From Talpa occidentalis (lineage: Eukaryota > Chordata > Mammalia > Eulipotyphla > Talpidae), in the NCBI RefSeq assembly GCF_014898055.3, contig NW_023605194.1:59559361-59623360 (forward strand): a stretch of DNA of 64,000 bases, read 5' to 3'. The notes beneath the pieces were generated by a model, which worked only from the letters and a program-made list of their open reading frames with translations, had not been told where the DNA came from and searched no databases. The stretch's first letter is position 1. Every line of letters starts with the position of its first letter. The position numbers were made by a program, and so were the translations under genes. Below are positions 22,521 through 34,759 of this stretch, in pieces.

Positions 22521-24022
22521 AAGATAACAGGGACAGCAAACATGCTTATGAAAACTTCTTGTTATATATTTCTCTTTTTTTTCAGGAGTAAAAGTGAATC
22601 AGAATATTCCATATCTATTTGTCTATTATATTGCATATTAGGTCTCTATGAGTTTAAGCTATTTCTATAGAGTACCCCGTACAACATTCAATATCCACTA
22701 CAATGATCACTATCCCTATTCCTAAGAATATCTACTGTCACCATAGTTTATAATATACTTTAACCTTTTAGTTAACTTAACTTGGAACATTCAATGATGG
22801 ACCAAACATTGTACATTGGATACAGAAAGGACTCTTTCTTCTTCAGTTTCATGGCCCTGTGCCTAGTGCAGGTCTTGTACACACACCTACTCCTAACCCA
22901 CTGTGGGGCTGAGTCCTGTGTCTTTTCTGTAACACAGGAGCCAGTATAAGATAATTCTCTAAGATCCCTTCCTCATTATACTTAAAAGCAGATTTATCTT
23001 GAAAGTTGAAGCAAAACTGAGAATCACCTACTACACTGCCACAAGCATACATAAGCAGCTGAAGTACAATTTTCAGCTCACACTTGACAGCAAGATGGAA
23101 CGGGTGTTTGCACCAATGATAAGCATTTCCTCTAAAACCTCAAAGCCAGACACCTATATCCTGTCTATGTCCTGTGATCAGCAGGCACAGGCTGGCATGT
23201 TTTCTTTGGAATCCGGAAAGTATTCGGAGCCACACTGGGCTTAGCAGAAGCTGAAGCTAGCCAAGGCCTGGTTCTGATCATTTACAGCTGCTTCCCAGTC
23301 TGCTGTCATCCTACCACACTCTAATGAACCCCAAGCCAGGCCTGCCTGCTGTGGCTTCTGAAAGGGGCGGAGGAAGCAACTCTGCTATTAAATCAACCAT
23401 CTAGTTAGTGAATGAGAATTTTTGTTGCTGGAGTGTTCCTCTCAACTAAAATAACTAAGGAAAAGCTCTTCCTCCAAGTCCCCTGGCTTGATTATAAGAT
23501 AATATCAATATCACTTGAACAAATGCAAAGATAGGAAAGAACAGTGCTACATTTTTAAATCGATAATGGTGGTTACATGGAAGAAAAAATGTTGAGCACA
23601 GAATTGTATGTGAGGTTTTTGTTTTTGTTTTTGTTTTTTTACAATTGTAATAATTTAAGTATGCACAGTCTATAAAGGTAATGACTGAATACTTGTGACA
23701 GTCTGGATTTCGGCTATCCCTAAAGAAACTGTAATAAAGATCAAAGCAAAATAATACATAAGACTTTCAGAATATGATCATGAATTCAATATATGATTCT
23801 GGAAGTTAAACATACATGAAAATCTCATCTGCAATTTAATCTTTCCTAGATCACAAGCACTACAGCATCTGAAAAAACACCTGATGCACAATAGATGCCA
23901 AATGTTTGTTGAATAATAGACGGGAAGGGAGGGAGAGAAGAAGGGAAAGGAGAGAAGGAAAATTTAAAAATATTTACTGGAATATTAAAGATTCAGCCAG
24001 TAAAATTATTTAAAAATTCATA

Positions 24023-24073
24023 TCCACATTCCTTACAATAATCCACATTCCTTACAATAATTCCTTACAATAA
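24023..24073. repeat. 19-bp direct tandem duplication (2.7 copies)
   Basis: TCCACATTCCTTACAATAA occurs at 24023-24041 and again at 24042-24060, followed by a 13-bp partial third copy at 24061-24073. The copies are identical, which indicates a recent local duplication. Confidence 0.95.
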
Positions 24074-24754
24074 GTTTGAATTGTAATAGAACAAAACAGC
24101 AGGGGAAAAGCTGTCTGAGGTATTAGGAGAAGAAATTAATCCTTGATTTTGTGAGATACATTCATTTGCTACTCTGACCAGTCTAATGTATAAAAACAAA
24201 AAAGCAATATGGTGTCATTTGAAAGCACTCCTGTCATTTGAAATCTGAAAGCATTAAAACAGATCTATTTGGAAAAGTATGTGGGTCTTTTATCACTTAT
24301 CCATGGCAATATGATCCTATGAGGGCCTGTTTAAATGTTCCACAGGGATTCTTATTTCAATGCTGTGGGAGATGAAAAAAAAACACCCGTGTAGCAGAAC
24401 ATTGTAAACATAACCACATGGGACTAATGACTGCTGCTCTCCAGACCAGTATCAACAAAGGACAGTCATTTTAGGCATCATTTGAAATCATTTGAACATA
24501 GGTACCGGAGTTGTCTATACTTTTTGAAAAGCTAAGAAATTACTTAAGGAAATTTTATTTCACTCTTTGGGAAAATACTGGAAAGGTAAGGTGAAGATAT
24601 ATATGAAAAATCTATATGAAAAAGATAAATAATTTTACAATATGTATAGAAAAACACATCAAGGGTATGTGTGTATACACATGTATGGATGTATTTATAC
24701 ATATGTGTACATGTATAAATAAAATGAATGACACTCTAGAATGGCCAAATGAGA

Positions 24755-24850
24755 ATAGTTGAACCTTGGTTTAGATCTAGTTATGTGACCTCTGCAAAAT
24801 AACCTCTTCTCTGAACTTCAGACTCTTCAATGCTGAAATGAAGACAAGAC
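24755..24850 (+). mobile_element. MIR-like ancient SINE fragment
   Basis: TAGTTATGTGACCTCTGCAA, then CTTCTCTGAACTTCAG and TGCTGAAATGAAGA follow the MIR core order. Confidence 0.45.
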
Positions 24851-26110
24851 TGGCTATGTTTTATCTCAGTTTTTTTCCAACAATAAATTGTCATCATCTC
24901 AAATATCTATAATTCGATATTTCAAATCAAGTACCATAATGGTACCAGAAGTAGAATTCTTCAAAATGCTTTTGGAAAACATAGGCTCTGGACAAATACA
25001 GCATGGAAATATCAAAGATGACAGAGCTCCAAATGTAGCAAACATAACATGAAGTATAATTTAATATGATGACCATAGTTCAATTTATGCCCTATTTTTA
25101 CCCTGAGTGAAGCTACTGCTGATTTATTTCTAGAATTTGCTTTTAGCCAACATATTATAAATAAAAAATAATTACATAATAATAAATATCCCAGTGGCCT
25201 CTGTGAACTATGTCCTAAAATATTCTTCCTAGCCTTCCAGAGAAATCCTCAGGAGAGTTAGAATAAGAGGGAGTTTATTACAGATATTTCTATTATAGTA
25301 AAGAAGGCTTAAATCCCATTATTAATGTTAATTTTTATTTGTTTTCAGGTACTCAGAATTTTTTTAAAAAATAAAGAATAAATTCACTCCTAACCACTGG
25401 GAATCTTTCTGGTGGACAGAAGGTTTTGTGGGAAGAAATATGGATATTTAAAGGATAAAAAATAAGGAAAAGAGATGAGATAGTTGCCTATTAGTGGAAA
25501 AAGAACAAGGAAGACAAGGAAATATGAAGAAAGTAAACATCTCTAGTTCAACATTATTAAAAATATGGTAAATTAAAAAAAGACAATTGAAAGAATTTGA
25601 ATTTGAAACTATGAAGCTACTATTAGGAGATAAGTTTGCATAATTACTGTGGCACAGCCAGGAGAATCAGACACAACAGATATCAAAAAGGGAACCCTAA
25701 AAAAAAAAGGGAACCCAATGAGAATCAAACCAGTGTCACTTTGGAGGATCTATTTGTCATGTGGAGAGAAGCAGCATGCCACACATTTTATTTGACAGAA
25801 GAATGATAAATCTGCTCAGAAATGGATGTGAACGGTTATTCTTTCTCCTGTGTAATCCTTGGTTTATTATTCAGCTTCTATACATAAGAATTAGTGCATA
25901 GGTGACAGGTGTTTTTAGAATAAGCTTTTAATATCCTTTTTCCCCCCAGGAAAAAAACGGTTTCAATAGAGATTAAGTACTTGTATACTTTCAAAAACAT
26001 CTTCACTTTCTGTCAAATCATAAGCAGTGAGTAAATAAATCCTTGAAGTGAATTTGAGCCTAGCTCATAGTTTTGACCAATATAAGGCAATCATGACATT
26101 ATGATTATAA

Positions 26111-26127
26111 CCACTAGATGGCAGCAG
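26111..26127 (+). promoter_or_regulatory. CTCF-like core motif
   Basis: CCACTAGATGGCAGCAG fits the vertebrate CTCF core (CCA-S-YAG-R-KGGCRS) at essentially every informative position. It is outside any SINE or L1. Occupancy cannot be judged from sequence. Confidence 0.6.
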
Positions 26128-26159
26128 CGGGCACGCATGTGGCCCTCTGAAATGCCGGG

Positions 26160-26183
26160 TCAAGTTGTTTAAAAACAACTTGA
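26160..26183. repeat. Perfect inverted repeat, 11-bp arms, 2-bp spacer
   Basis: TCAAGTTGTTT (26160-26170) and AAACAACTTGA (26173-26183) are exact reverse complements separated by AA, about 35 bp from the CTCF-like motif. Confidence 0.95.
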
Positions 26184-26925
26184 AAAGAAGGGCAGGGGAA
26201 TTTCAGCAGTAGACTCTCAGACAGATGCCTGGACACCTCCATGATTCAAGATGAAAAAAGACAGAAAAAAGGAACTAGAAATGGAAAACAAGCCCTGCAG
26301 TTCATTTTGTTGGGGCTACTGAAGTGGGAACTGAGCGCAGAGTCCCCCAATACCAGCCAAACTGACTCTTCCCTTCTTAGAGGAGTTGTCTCCAGGCTGA
26401 ATGTTGTTCAGGAGGATTTATGTGGGATGCTGAAGAGCAGAGTGAATGGGGCTGGCAGCTGCAATATCAATGTTGGCAAGCTTGTCTCCCTTTCTGAGCT
26501 ACACATCCCACTGGAATACCCAGCATTTGCCCTGACTGGCATCCCCAGGATTCCCCTTCCTGGAGAAACTTCACACTGCAATTCTTTTCCAGTTACAGAG
26601 ACCAAATGATCTCTTATCCAAACAGGAACACTTTTGTATATGAAACTAATGCTGTTAATAATTCTACCAGAACATCAAGCACAACTCAAGACTGTTAAGC
26701 AAATGGAGATATATGGTCATTCAACTCCTAACTCTTTCTTTCATGAGAAATTTTAAGCCCTCAGAGCTTTGGCACAGAGATAACTGAACTTGTTTTCATT
26801 TCCTCTCCTCCATGTAAGAGTGCCTGGCACAGAGTAAAAAAAAATAAAAAAAAAAAAAACAATAAGAGTTTGCAGAGTGAATGAGTAATGAAGACCAATG
26901 GTTATGCTTACATGCTCAAAGATCA
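26184..26925. other. Unique moderate-GC DNA with a 122-codon ORF, no gene recognised
   Basis: The plus-strand ORF 26241-26609 is among the longer ones outside repeats. Its product shows no signal peptide, membrane segment or familiar motif, and it has no visible splice structure. It could be chance, an untranslated exon or a conserved element. A poly(A)-rich stretch lies at 26836-26861. Confidence 0.35.
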
Positions 26926-27050
26926 TTTCGTCTAATCTGAAAATTGTGACTTTACAGATGAGGTAAACTAAGATTCAGGGAGGTTATTCATCAACACTGA
27001 TATAGCAATACTTGGCAGAACCAGACCAGAACCAGCTCCTGACTCCTATA
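26926..27050 (-). mobile_element. MIR-like ancient SINE fragment, antisense
   Basis: GACTTTACAGATGAGGTAAA and TCAGGGAGGTTATTC are the antisense MIR landmark, followed by an AGAACCAGACCAGAACCAGC segment. Confidence 0.6.
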
Positions 27051-27727
27051 ATTTTTCTGTATCAGTGTTTCAATGGCGATACTAAAACAATGCAACCCAA
27101 AGTAAGTATCCAATACTTCTGACAAGTGTGAGTCAAGGATTTAAAGAAAGAAAAAATGGCATCCACTCAAGAGGAGCCATTATAGCATGGTTCTGAACAT
27201 GGGCACTAAAGCAAATGTGTACAGGGGATGGTCAGTCAAAGGAAGTGGGGAGACCTCCTGGTCAGGCAGGGGTACCTGGAGAATGTGTGCCTAGTTCAAG
27301 AGGCACAAATGTACCACTGCACTTGACAAACAGAGGAAATGCATTCCCTGTATGTTTTTATTCAATGAAGAGCTGGGAATGAAGATTTTTGGATGAAATC
27401 TCCCATGTTTTCAAGCATAAGGAAAATCGTAAAGTGCTTATGAGCCAAATCAAAACATCTGTGACTCATCTTTGTCTTATGGGGTGCTCTGATTCTCAGT
27501 TTCTGGATGGTACCTCTGGATATGATGATTTCATTGGTTTGGGGTGTGGCTGGGTTACATGATATTTACAAATTATCTAGGTGGTCTGTTATACAGACAA
27601 AGTTGTTTACAAGTTAAAGTATAGTTATCATCACCTGGACATCAACTGGGAGTTAGAAATATAGAATTTCTAATTTCACTGAACCCACTAGATTCTGGAG
27701 AATCTATAAGATTCTACTGAATTAAAA
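27051..27727. other. Unique DNA
   Basis: No gene or repeat recognised. Confidence 0.4.
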
Positions 27728-27738
27728 TCTTCATTTGA

Positions 27739-28010
27739 GGGCCTCCCTGGTGGCACAGTGGGTTGAGCGTAGCACTGTGAAGCTGTCCACAGCTTTTGCA
27801 GCATGGGTTCGATTCCCGGCCAGCCAGGGAGATACCCACATGGTGGGGCAGATCTCTCCTCTCTCGTGTGCTGTTCCCCTCAGCAGTGTCTTCAGTCCAT
27901 CTGCCTGTTCTGCTCCCCGCTCTATCTCTGATGAATTCTCTCACCCTCCCGTGCCTCTGGCCTGCACCCCAGCTCTTGTATAAATAAAATAAATCTTTAA
28001 AAAAATTAAG
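27739..28010 (+). mobile_element. tRNA-derived SINE
   Basis: Head GGGCCTCCCTGGTGGCACAG, B box GGGTTCGATTCCC and tail AATAAAATAAATCTTTAAAA. The 11-bp duplication TCTTCATTTGA is at 27728-27738 and 28011-28021. Its B box is the best preserved of the plus-strand copies. Confidence 0.95.
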
Positions 28011-28021
28011 TCTTCATTTGA

Positions 28022-30678
28022 AGCATGCCCCCAGTTTATTATTTGAGAAACAGTGAGCAGAAGAAAGGGTTCTATTCAGGCAGTACTAATAATTACAATG
28101 GTTTTCACTTGACAAATAACCACAGCCCAGGGCACATTAGAAACTGCCACTCCACCCCTTATCCTGCCCACCCACCAAAAGTAACCCCATCATTGCTGGA
28201 GGACAGAAGAGGTTTTAAGTTTTTTGTTTTTACTGTGCACTTGTTTTTAACAGTTTTGTTCTTATATATGAGTATGAAGAGAAATAAGTTCATCTCAGAA
28301 GTTGATGTATCTAAGCATTCATTCTTTTCTTTGATAAAGCAGAGGTCTAATTATGCCTTCTCCTGAAACTCAAGAGATGAATGACCAAAAAATATTATCT
28401 CTTCAAATAAGACCCGATTAATCTAAAATCTAATCTTCAGCTTTTTTTATTCCACATCACTGATTTTAACACATCTTTTTATCTGTCAGATGTCTTTGGT
28501 GTAGATGAGTGTGGTCTGTAATATGACATAGTCTCTTAAGTTTTAAAAATTTCTCCACTGCACATCAGAGAGAACTTAAAGTCCCTCTGTCATCTGACAG
28601 TCCCAACTTCATTAAAAGCTCTTAGAATGCACTGGTTTCCCTTTAGGGAAACCTCATCTCCATTTATCAATTTCTTCTGAGAGGAAAAAAAAAACATGAT
28701 TAGTCCAAACCTGTTCAGGCAGGCAGTCAATAAATGTTGAAATACCATAATAATAATGACCAGAAAGCTTCGTGTTCTTCCTTAGCCATGTAGGTTGCCA
28801 TGGTTACCACTAAAATCTCATTTTGTTTCACTAGTCCTTCAATTCTTTTACATAGGATTCCTAGGGTTTAATGCTCTTTCACGCACACATACACACCCTG
28901 TTCACTTCCTTGAGGATTAGTCAGAGATCGTCACTGATTTAACAGACCTATGCTGGGTACCTGCGCCTATTTCCATTTTAAAGAAAGGATGTTATTTCTC
29001 ATGAAACTTTAAGGACCACATGTTATGAATGAGTTTAAAGAGTAGAGATTTGAGAATATCTGGATAAAGATCACAACACTCTTCCAATTGGGTCAAATTG
29101 CAATACTTGTAAAGGGAATATTTAAATACTGAAAAATGTTACTTTCACTGGAAAACAATTTAGAGGAACTGCTGGTGTGTACATATATATATAGATATAG
29201 ATATAGATATATAGATATGGATATAGATATAGATATAGTGTCTCTGTGACCATAAACAATCGTGTTTCCCATAGTGTATATATGGAAATTTTTCTTTGGA
29301 TTATAACTCTGGTGTTAACAAATCTTAATTCCAAAACTCTATCTGGTAGTCTCCCAGATGACCCAACGGTGTCCTCCAAAATAACCACTACATTAGTATC
29401 CTGTCTGACAGGTTAAAAGCCCTCCATTCTCATTTTCTCTGAGGCTACAGCTTAGAGACACATTTGAAAGTTGCACATCCACATGTTAAAATGTTTCTTG
29501 CTGCTTTCAACAACCTCATTCAGCATACAGCAATAACTAATTGCCATTTTCTCATTCATTCCCTGAATTAGTTCAGGCTAGAGACTTGGTTTACTGGCTT
29601 AGACCTCATCTTTGTTAATTGCATTTTATAATTTAACATCTATCAGATGATGGGACTCCCAAGAACTACATAAGACACCTGAAGTTAGGTCCTTATTTTA
29701 CAGATAGCCAATGGCTATCTGTTGGTAGTTCCATGTTGAGGCAGCTTAGTTAAAGAGTGATGATGCTTCTCTCTCCTGTTTCTATAAGTCAATTTCTGTG
29801 AAATTGCTAATATTTGGCCATTTTGGCCTACAGAAATGATAGCATCATCAGATTCAGACAAACAGTTGGAGAATAAAAGGAGAGATGACTTTCCCTGTGC
29901 AGTTTTGTCACATCTACAACTCCTGAGTTCCCATTCTACACACAAGTTATAGACTCTCAAGCCAGAACAGAAAATTAGGAGCTGTCAAATTCAGGACAAT
30001 GGACACTGAATTATTCAAAGATAGTGGATATATCACAAATGAATCAATCATGCTTCCTCCTGCTCTTCTAATCTCACTTACAGTTGCCAAAAGACCAGCA
30101 TAAGGAAACCATAAAGGAGTCAAAATCGTAACCATTTACTCCTAGGACCTGCAATAAACAAGGAAGACAGAAAAGTGAACTTAAGGGTTTTCTTTTGGGG
30201 GAGGGAGGCTAACTTAAAACATTGTTTCTACATAGCTCTGCTATGTTCCTAATTAAAGAATGTGAGGATTTCTATGAAACCAAGAGAGAAAAATAAATTA
30301 CTGATATTTCCCAGTCTTGTATAACCAATAGACACTGGACAGTTCTTATACATGGGGCTATGTGCACTAGTGCAGCTGTGTTTATCATGATCATCATGTA
30401 GATACTCAGTAGAAATATGATTGACTCTAATATGAAAAGAGGTATCTGTTTGAGACAACCAAACACCAAAGATTGCACAGGCAAAAACGAGATGCAATGG
30501 TATGTTCATCTCATGAATACACATTTGATAATCATGCATAGGACACTCAGTTCTGCCTCTAGTTTACTCCTCATTCTCTAGTTTGCGCTATCATCCTATG
30601 ATCTTAGTGATAACAGTGGTGGATTTATTTATTTAATTTTTACGATCTTGTTTTATTTTGTTTTCCTCATATAAGAAA
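28022..30678. other. Unique DNA with a short AT/GATA microsatellite
   Basis: About 2.7 kb without a recognised gene. An imperfect (TA)/(GATATA) microsatellite is at about 29180-29238. Confidence 0.4.
29180..29238. repeat. Imperfect (TA)n/(AGATAT)n microsatellite
   Basis: Alternating ATATAT and AGATATAG units over about 60 bp. Confidence 0.9.
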
Positions 30679-30940
30679 ATATTTATTTTTTAATTTTTTA
30701 CATCATTGTTCATTTTTAAACAATACTTGCTTCCCCCACCCGCCCCCCAGGTGTAGTCCCCACAGAATTTCCTTCACCAACGCACCCGTGCATCAGTGCA
30801 CCATCACCTCAGTCCCCTGTGCTTCTCCCTCCCTCCCTCTGATCCCTCTCCCCTCTCCTCCCCTGCAGGATGTCTCTGGTTTATAATTGTCTGTTTTTGT
30901 TTTCTTGTGTTTTGTATTGCTATTATTTTGGATTTAACAC
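30679..30940 (-). mobile_element. 5'-truncated L1, 3'UTR, antisense
   Basis: TTTTACATCATTGTTCATTT, CAGGTGTAGTCCCC, GTGCACCATCACC and CTGCAGGATGTCTCTGG are the antisense of the 3'UTR seen in sense at 57960-58200. No clear target-site duplication was found. Confidence 0.8.
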
Positions 30941-31318
30941 TCACATACCTGGTAACTAATTTTCTCTTGAACCTTCTCTTGAACAAGCTCTGTGTCCCTC
31001 AATATCCTCTTCTACCCTTCATGTTTCACATCCCTCATCTTCAAAACAAAGGCTTAATGGCTTAATAACCTTAAGGTCCCTTCCAATGAAAGGAGGCAGG
31101 AATATTAGATTTCAATGAGAAGTCTTTGCGATCAATTCTACCTTCCCAAATGTAGCAAGTTAAGATGTTGTGGCTGAACTTTGCCCATATATAGAATAAG
31201 TGCCTCTTGGGAATAGGTGAGATGATTTCAGGTGGGACATTAACTTTTTCTAAATTATGTATATTTTTTCTATTGATGTTAGTTTTCTATTTGTGGTAGA
31301 AGAGAAATAAATTTATTT
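30941..31318. other. Unique DNA
   Basis: No gene or repeat recognised. Confidence 0.4.
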
Positions 31319-31334
31319 AAATAAATTAGGGTTA

Positions 31335-31600
31335 GGGCCTCCCTAGTGGTGCAAGGGGTTAAGATGCAACCTATGAAGCTACCCGCAGCCACTGCAGCAC
31401 AAATATGATCCTTGGCCAGGGAGCTACCCACATGGCACAGCAGACCTCTCCTGTCTCACCCGCTGCTCCCCTCAGTAGTGTATTCCAGTCAATCTGCCTG
31501 TTCTTTTCCCCACTATGTCTCTGGTGAATACTCTCACCCCCTGCACCTTTGGCCTGTGCTCCAGTTCTTGGGTGCATAAATAAATAAATCTTTAAAAAAT
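31335..31600 (+). mobile_element. tRNA-derived SINE
   Basis: Head GGGCCTCCCTAGTGGTGCAA, decayed B box and tail ATAAATAAATAAATC. The perfect 16-bp duplication AAATAAATTAGGGTTA is at 31319-31334 and 31601-31616. Confidence 0.95.
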
Positions 31601-32074
31601 AAATAAATTAGGGTTAAAGTAAAATATATTAAGAAAAGGTAGGGAGTAATAATGATACCCTATTTAAAAAGGTGGTAGTGAATGGCTGAGATCTGTGAAA
31701 CAATGTGGGGGTGATCCTCAATGAGAAAACAGGGGTCAAATTTACTAGTTTCTTTGTAGTGGCACTATCTTTGAAATTCTGAAATGCAGACTTATCTTTT
31801 TTTAACATTTGCTAACAGTATGTCTATATAAAGTGTTCTTCAGTGGGAGATTGAATTCTGAGTGTGGTTCTTTCTCAAAATCATCTTTTGAATTCTGAGT
31901 TCTGACCTTCTTCAAAGCCATGGCCAAAGAATTGTTAAGGACAGAGACCTGTGGGTCATGGCTAAAAGTGCGGCAAATTGACATGACCCTCTTTAGTGCA
32001 GGAAGAAAACATCTGTCATGCCTGCGTACTTATACCTTCACAGATTCTTGTGAGCCTGCACCTTCCTGGCCCAG

Positions 32075-32200
32075 CACTAAGCCCTTTACAAGCATTATCT
32101 CATGTTTCCTGTGACAATCTTGTAATGTAGATATTTTATCCCCATTTAATGCAGGGCCAGATTAAGTACTGCCACACAGCTTGAAACTGGTTGAGACAGG
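32075..32200 (-). mobile_element. MIR-like fragment, antisense
   Basis: CACTAAGCCCTTTACAAGCA, then ATTTTATCCCCATTTAATGC follow the antisense MIR tail-to-core order. Confidence 0.55.
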
Positions 32201-33299
32201 TTAAAGCTAGATCTCTGTAACTGTCAAGCATGACACTCCTTTGGTCCTTTAATAAAGGATGGTTTTGAAAGAAATATAATTGTTTCTGATCAAGAATCAG
32301 AAGTTCCAATTATATTTAGCAGATACTTCAAAACAAGTCATTGTTAGGTGCTATCTTTTACTCTAAACTAGGTGATAAAATACTGCTATGTATCAAGACA
32401 AAGGGGAATAATTTAAATGATCTTGTATTTTCATCTTAATTTTCAGGGTGATAAAGCTCCAAATGATTTATTTCAAGAGACAACTATAAATTGAATTATC
32501 TGATTAGAAAGCCATGTTTTTCTAAAATCATTTTATTCTCCAACTATTAAATACACCTAAATGCACAACATGGAAAACTTGAGTCTAGAATATTTTATTA
32601 ATTTTTATAAGCTTAGTTTACCTTATATATAAAGCACTCATTTCTTGATCTCATTTTGTAGCAATAATTTAGATAATGATCATTAATAAACTCTGAGAAT
32701 AACAAAATATGCATGCACAAATGTGTACATGGACACATGTGTAGTGACACACACATACGCACACAAACACACTGGGAGCTGTAGATGCCAGTTTAGGCCA
32801 CTTATAATCAAACTTTCCCCAAATTCAAAAGATTTGCTGAGTAAATACTAAAATGGATATGGGGTCTGGGCTTTGAAGTCTGAATCAATGGGATTCTGAT
32901 TAAAAACAAAGAAGAGGGCAATTTCTCTTTGGATAGTTTTGGCTTGATAGTTTGTGTTGGGAAGGATTTCTTGTATACCTTGGCTGATGTCACTCATGTG
33001 CCCTCTGATATAATTGTTTAGGACCTTGTTTCAATTGTTTCAAGATAATGGTTGTTAGATAAATGGGGATCAACTATGCCCTTCTGCAAGCCTGGCAAAC
33101 CTTCTAAAACCTTCTGTTGAGAGTCCTCCCATCTCAGCAGATATATATTAGTACTCATAAGAATAAGGTCAATATAATTGAGATTGAATGAATCTCAGTG
33201 AGGTATGTGTGATATGTATTATACATGACAATTTTGCTAAAAAACACTGGTGTGGCACAAACTACATATTCAATAAATAATTGCTACTACTAAAAGGCA

Positions 33300-33490
33300 A
33301 CATAATGACTAGGATGTAGGCTCTGGGGTCAGACTACCTGGAAGATTTATTATGCTGGCTGTGTGTCCTTGGGCAAGACAGATACCCTCTCTGTGCCTCA
33401 TTTGTAACATAAGAATAGTCATAAATATTTCATAACGTTGTTAATTTAGCATATATGAAGTCCTTAAAATAATGTCTGCTATTTGGTGGT
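33300..33490 (+). mobile_element. MIR fragment, sense
   Basis: TAGGCTCTGGGGTCAGACTA, then TGTGTCCTTGGGCAAG, CTCTCTGTGCCTCA and the downstream AT-rich tail make this the clearest MIR in the window. Confidence 0.7.
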
Positions 33491-34317
33491 TATTCAAATA
33501 ATGTTAACAATGTTAATTATTGTAATTCATAATGATAATGGAATCTTTACATTTTGGATAATTGGACTACTTTTATATATAATGTTTATCTGTCCAAGAA
33601 ATTACAATTTTAGATATTTGAAAACCAAATAAAACTGCTGTAAAGAATTAGGTGGTATGATGCAGAATCATAATACTGTTTTTAAAAAATCTTGAAAGGA
33701 TGTTGTAAATGTCAAGAATAAAAACATCCAATATGATATATTTTATAGTAAATCTCTAAGACATACACAATTTGATATTAATAAAAAGGTTAACAGACAT
33801 TAGAAGGGCATAAAACTGGTATTTGTAATAACATAACTTACATATTTGGCATATTATTACCAGCTTGCAGAGAAAGTTACACTATTTATGCCAACATTTC
33901 CCCAAAATGAGTCAAGCTCCCAACTTTTTATTTTCATAGCTGTCACACATCTCCTTGAAAGCATAACTTACATCTCAGATGACAAAAAAGCTAAGCCTGA
34001 CGTATTAACTCTCCTATTTATCCCGCTGTGTAGAAGAGTGAAAAACAAACATTGCCTGGTAGAGATTTCAATCCAGCAACAGTTCTGTTGACCTCTTTAG
34101 AATGCCTCTTTCCAACAGCCTCCTTTACAAACCCTTTGACCTCCCCACCACTCTTATTTTTACCACTTTTGTTCAACATTTCCTATGTTCCTGATCTTTG
34201 TTGGAGAAGGAAAACAAAGATGAATCTGAAGTTGTAGCAAGAGCCGTGAGTGAAGGGGCGCATTTGCCGAAGGGGCCAGGCTCTGGGATGGGCACTGGCT
34301 ACACTTCAGCTCCAAGT

Positions 34318-34410
34318 TTCAAATAGCCCTGACAAGTGCTCAAATAAGGGAAATGAAGCCTAGAAAGTTCAAATAATTTGTTCATGGCCACACAGTTACT
34401 ATGTTTTGGT
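34318..34410 (-). mobile_element. MIR-like fragment, antisense
   Basis: GAAATGAAGCCTAGAAAGTT and TTCATGGCCACACAGTTACT are the antisense MIR core. Confidence 0.5.
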
Positions 34411-34479
34411 AAAGATCTTTAAAGAGGTCTGTGACTCTCACGCCACCTCTCTGTCACACTGTTGCTGCTGAAGTCCCTC

Positions 34480-34749
34480 TTTTTTTTTTTTTTTAAAAGA
34501 TTTATTTATGCATACAAGAACTGGTATACAGGCCAGAGTTGCGGGAGGATGAGGGGATTCATCAGAGAGAGTGGGGAGCAGAACAGGTAGATCTACTGAA
34601 ATACACTGCTGAGGGGAGCAGCGGGCAACTCAGGAGAGGTCTGCTGTGCCATGTGGATATCTTACTGGCTGGGGATCGAACTCATGCTGCAGTGGCTGCA
34701 GACAGCTTCATAGGCTGTGTCTTAACCCCCTGCACCACCAGGGAGGCCC
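34480..34749 (-). mobile_element. tRNA-derived SINE, antisense
   Basis: Long T-tract, AGATTTATTTATGCATACAA, GGGGATCGAACTCATGC (antisense B box) and the antisense head CACCAGGGAGGCCC. The short duplication GAAGTCCC is visible at 34470-34477 and 34752-34759. Confidence 0.93.
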
Positions 34750-34759
34750 CCGAAGTCCC

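Larger units (their letters stand above)
22536..26110. other. Unique DNA, mostly AT-rich
   Basis: About 3.6 kb. The stretch 22840-23400 is less AT-rich and non-repetitive. It holds two modest ORFs (22849-23052 minus, 22999-23244 plus) with no recognisable product, so it could be a conserved non-coding element. A purine-rich tract lies at 23930-23962, a MIR-like piece at 24755-24850 and a small tandem repeat at 24023-24073. Confidence 0.4.
31617..34469. other. Unique AT-rich DNA with ancient MIR pieces
   Basis: No gene recognised. MIR-like fragments lie at 32075-32200, 33300-33490 and 34318-34410. Confidence 0.4.

Noticed and set aside
26241..26609. 122-codon ORF in non-repeat DNA
   Set aside because: No domain, no promoter or splice evidence, and an antisense ORF overlaps it. 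Kept only as a comment on a moderate-GC stretch.
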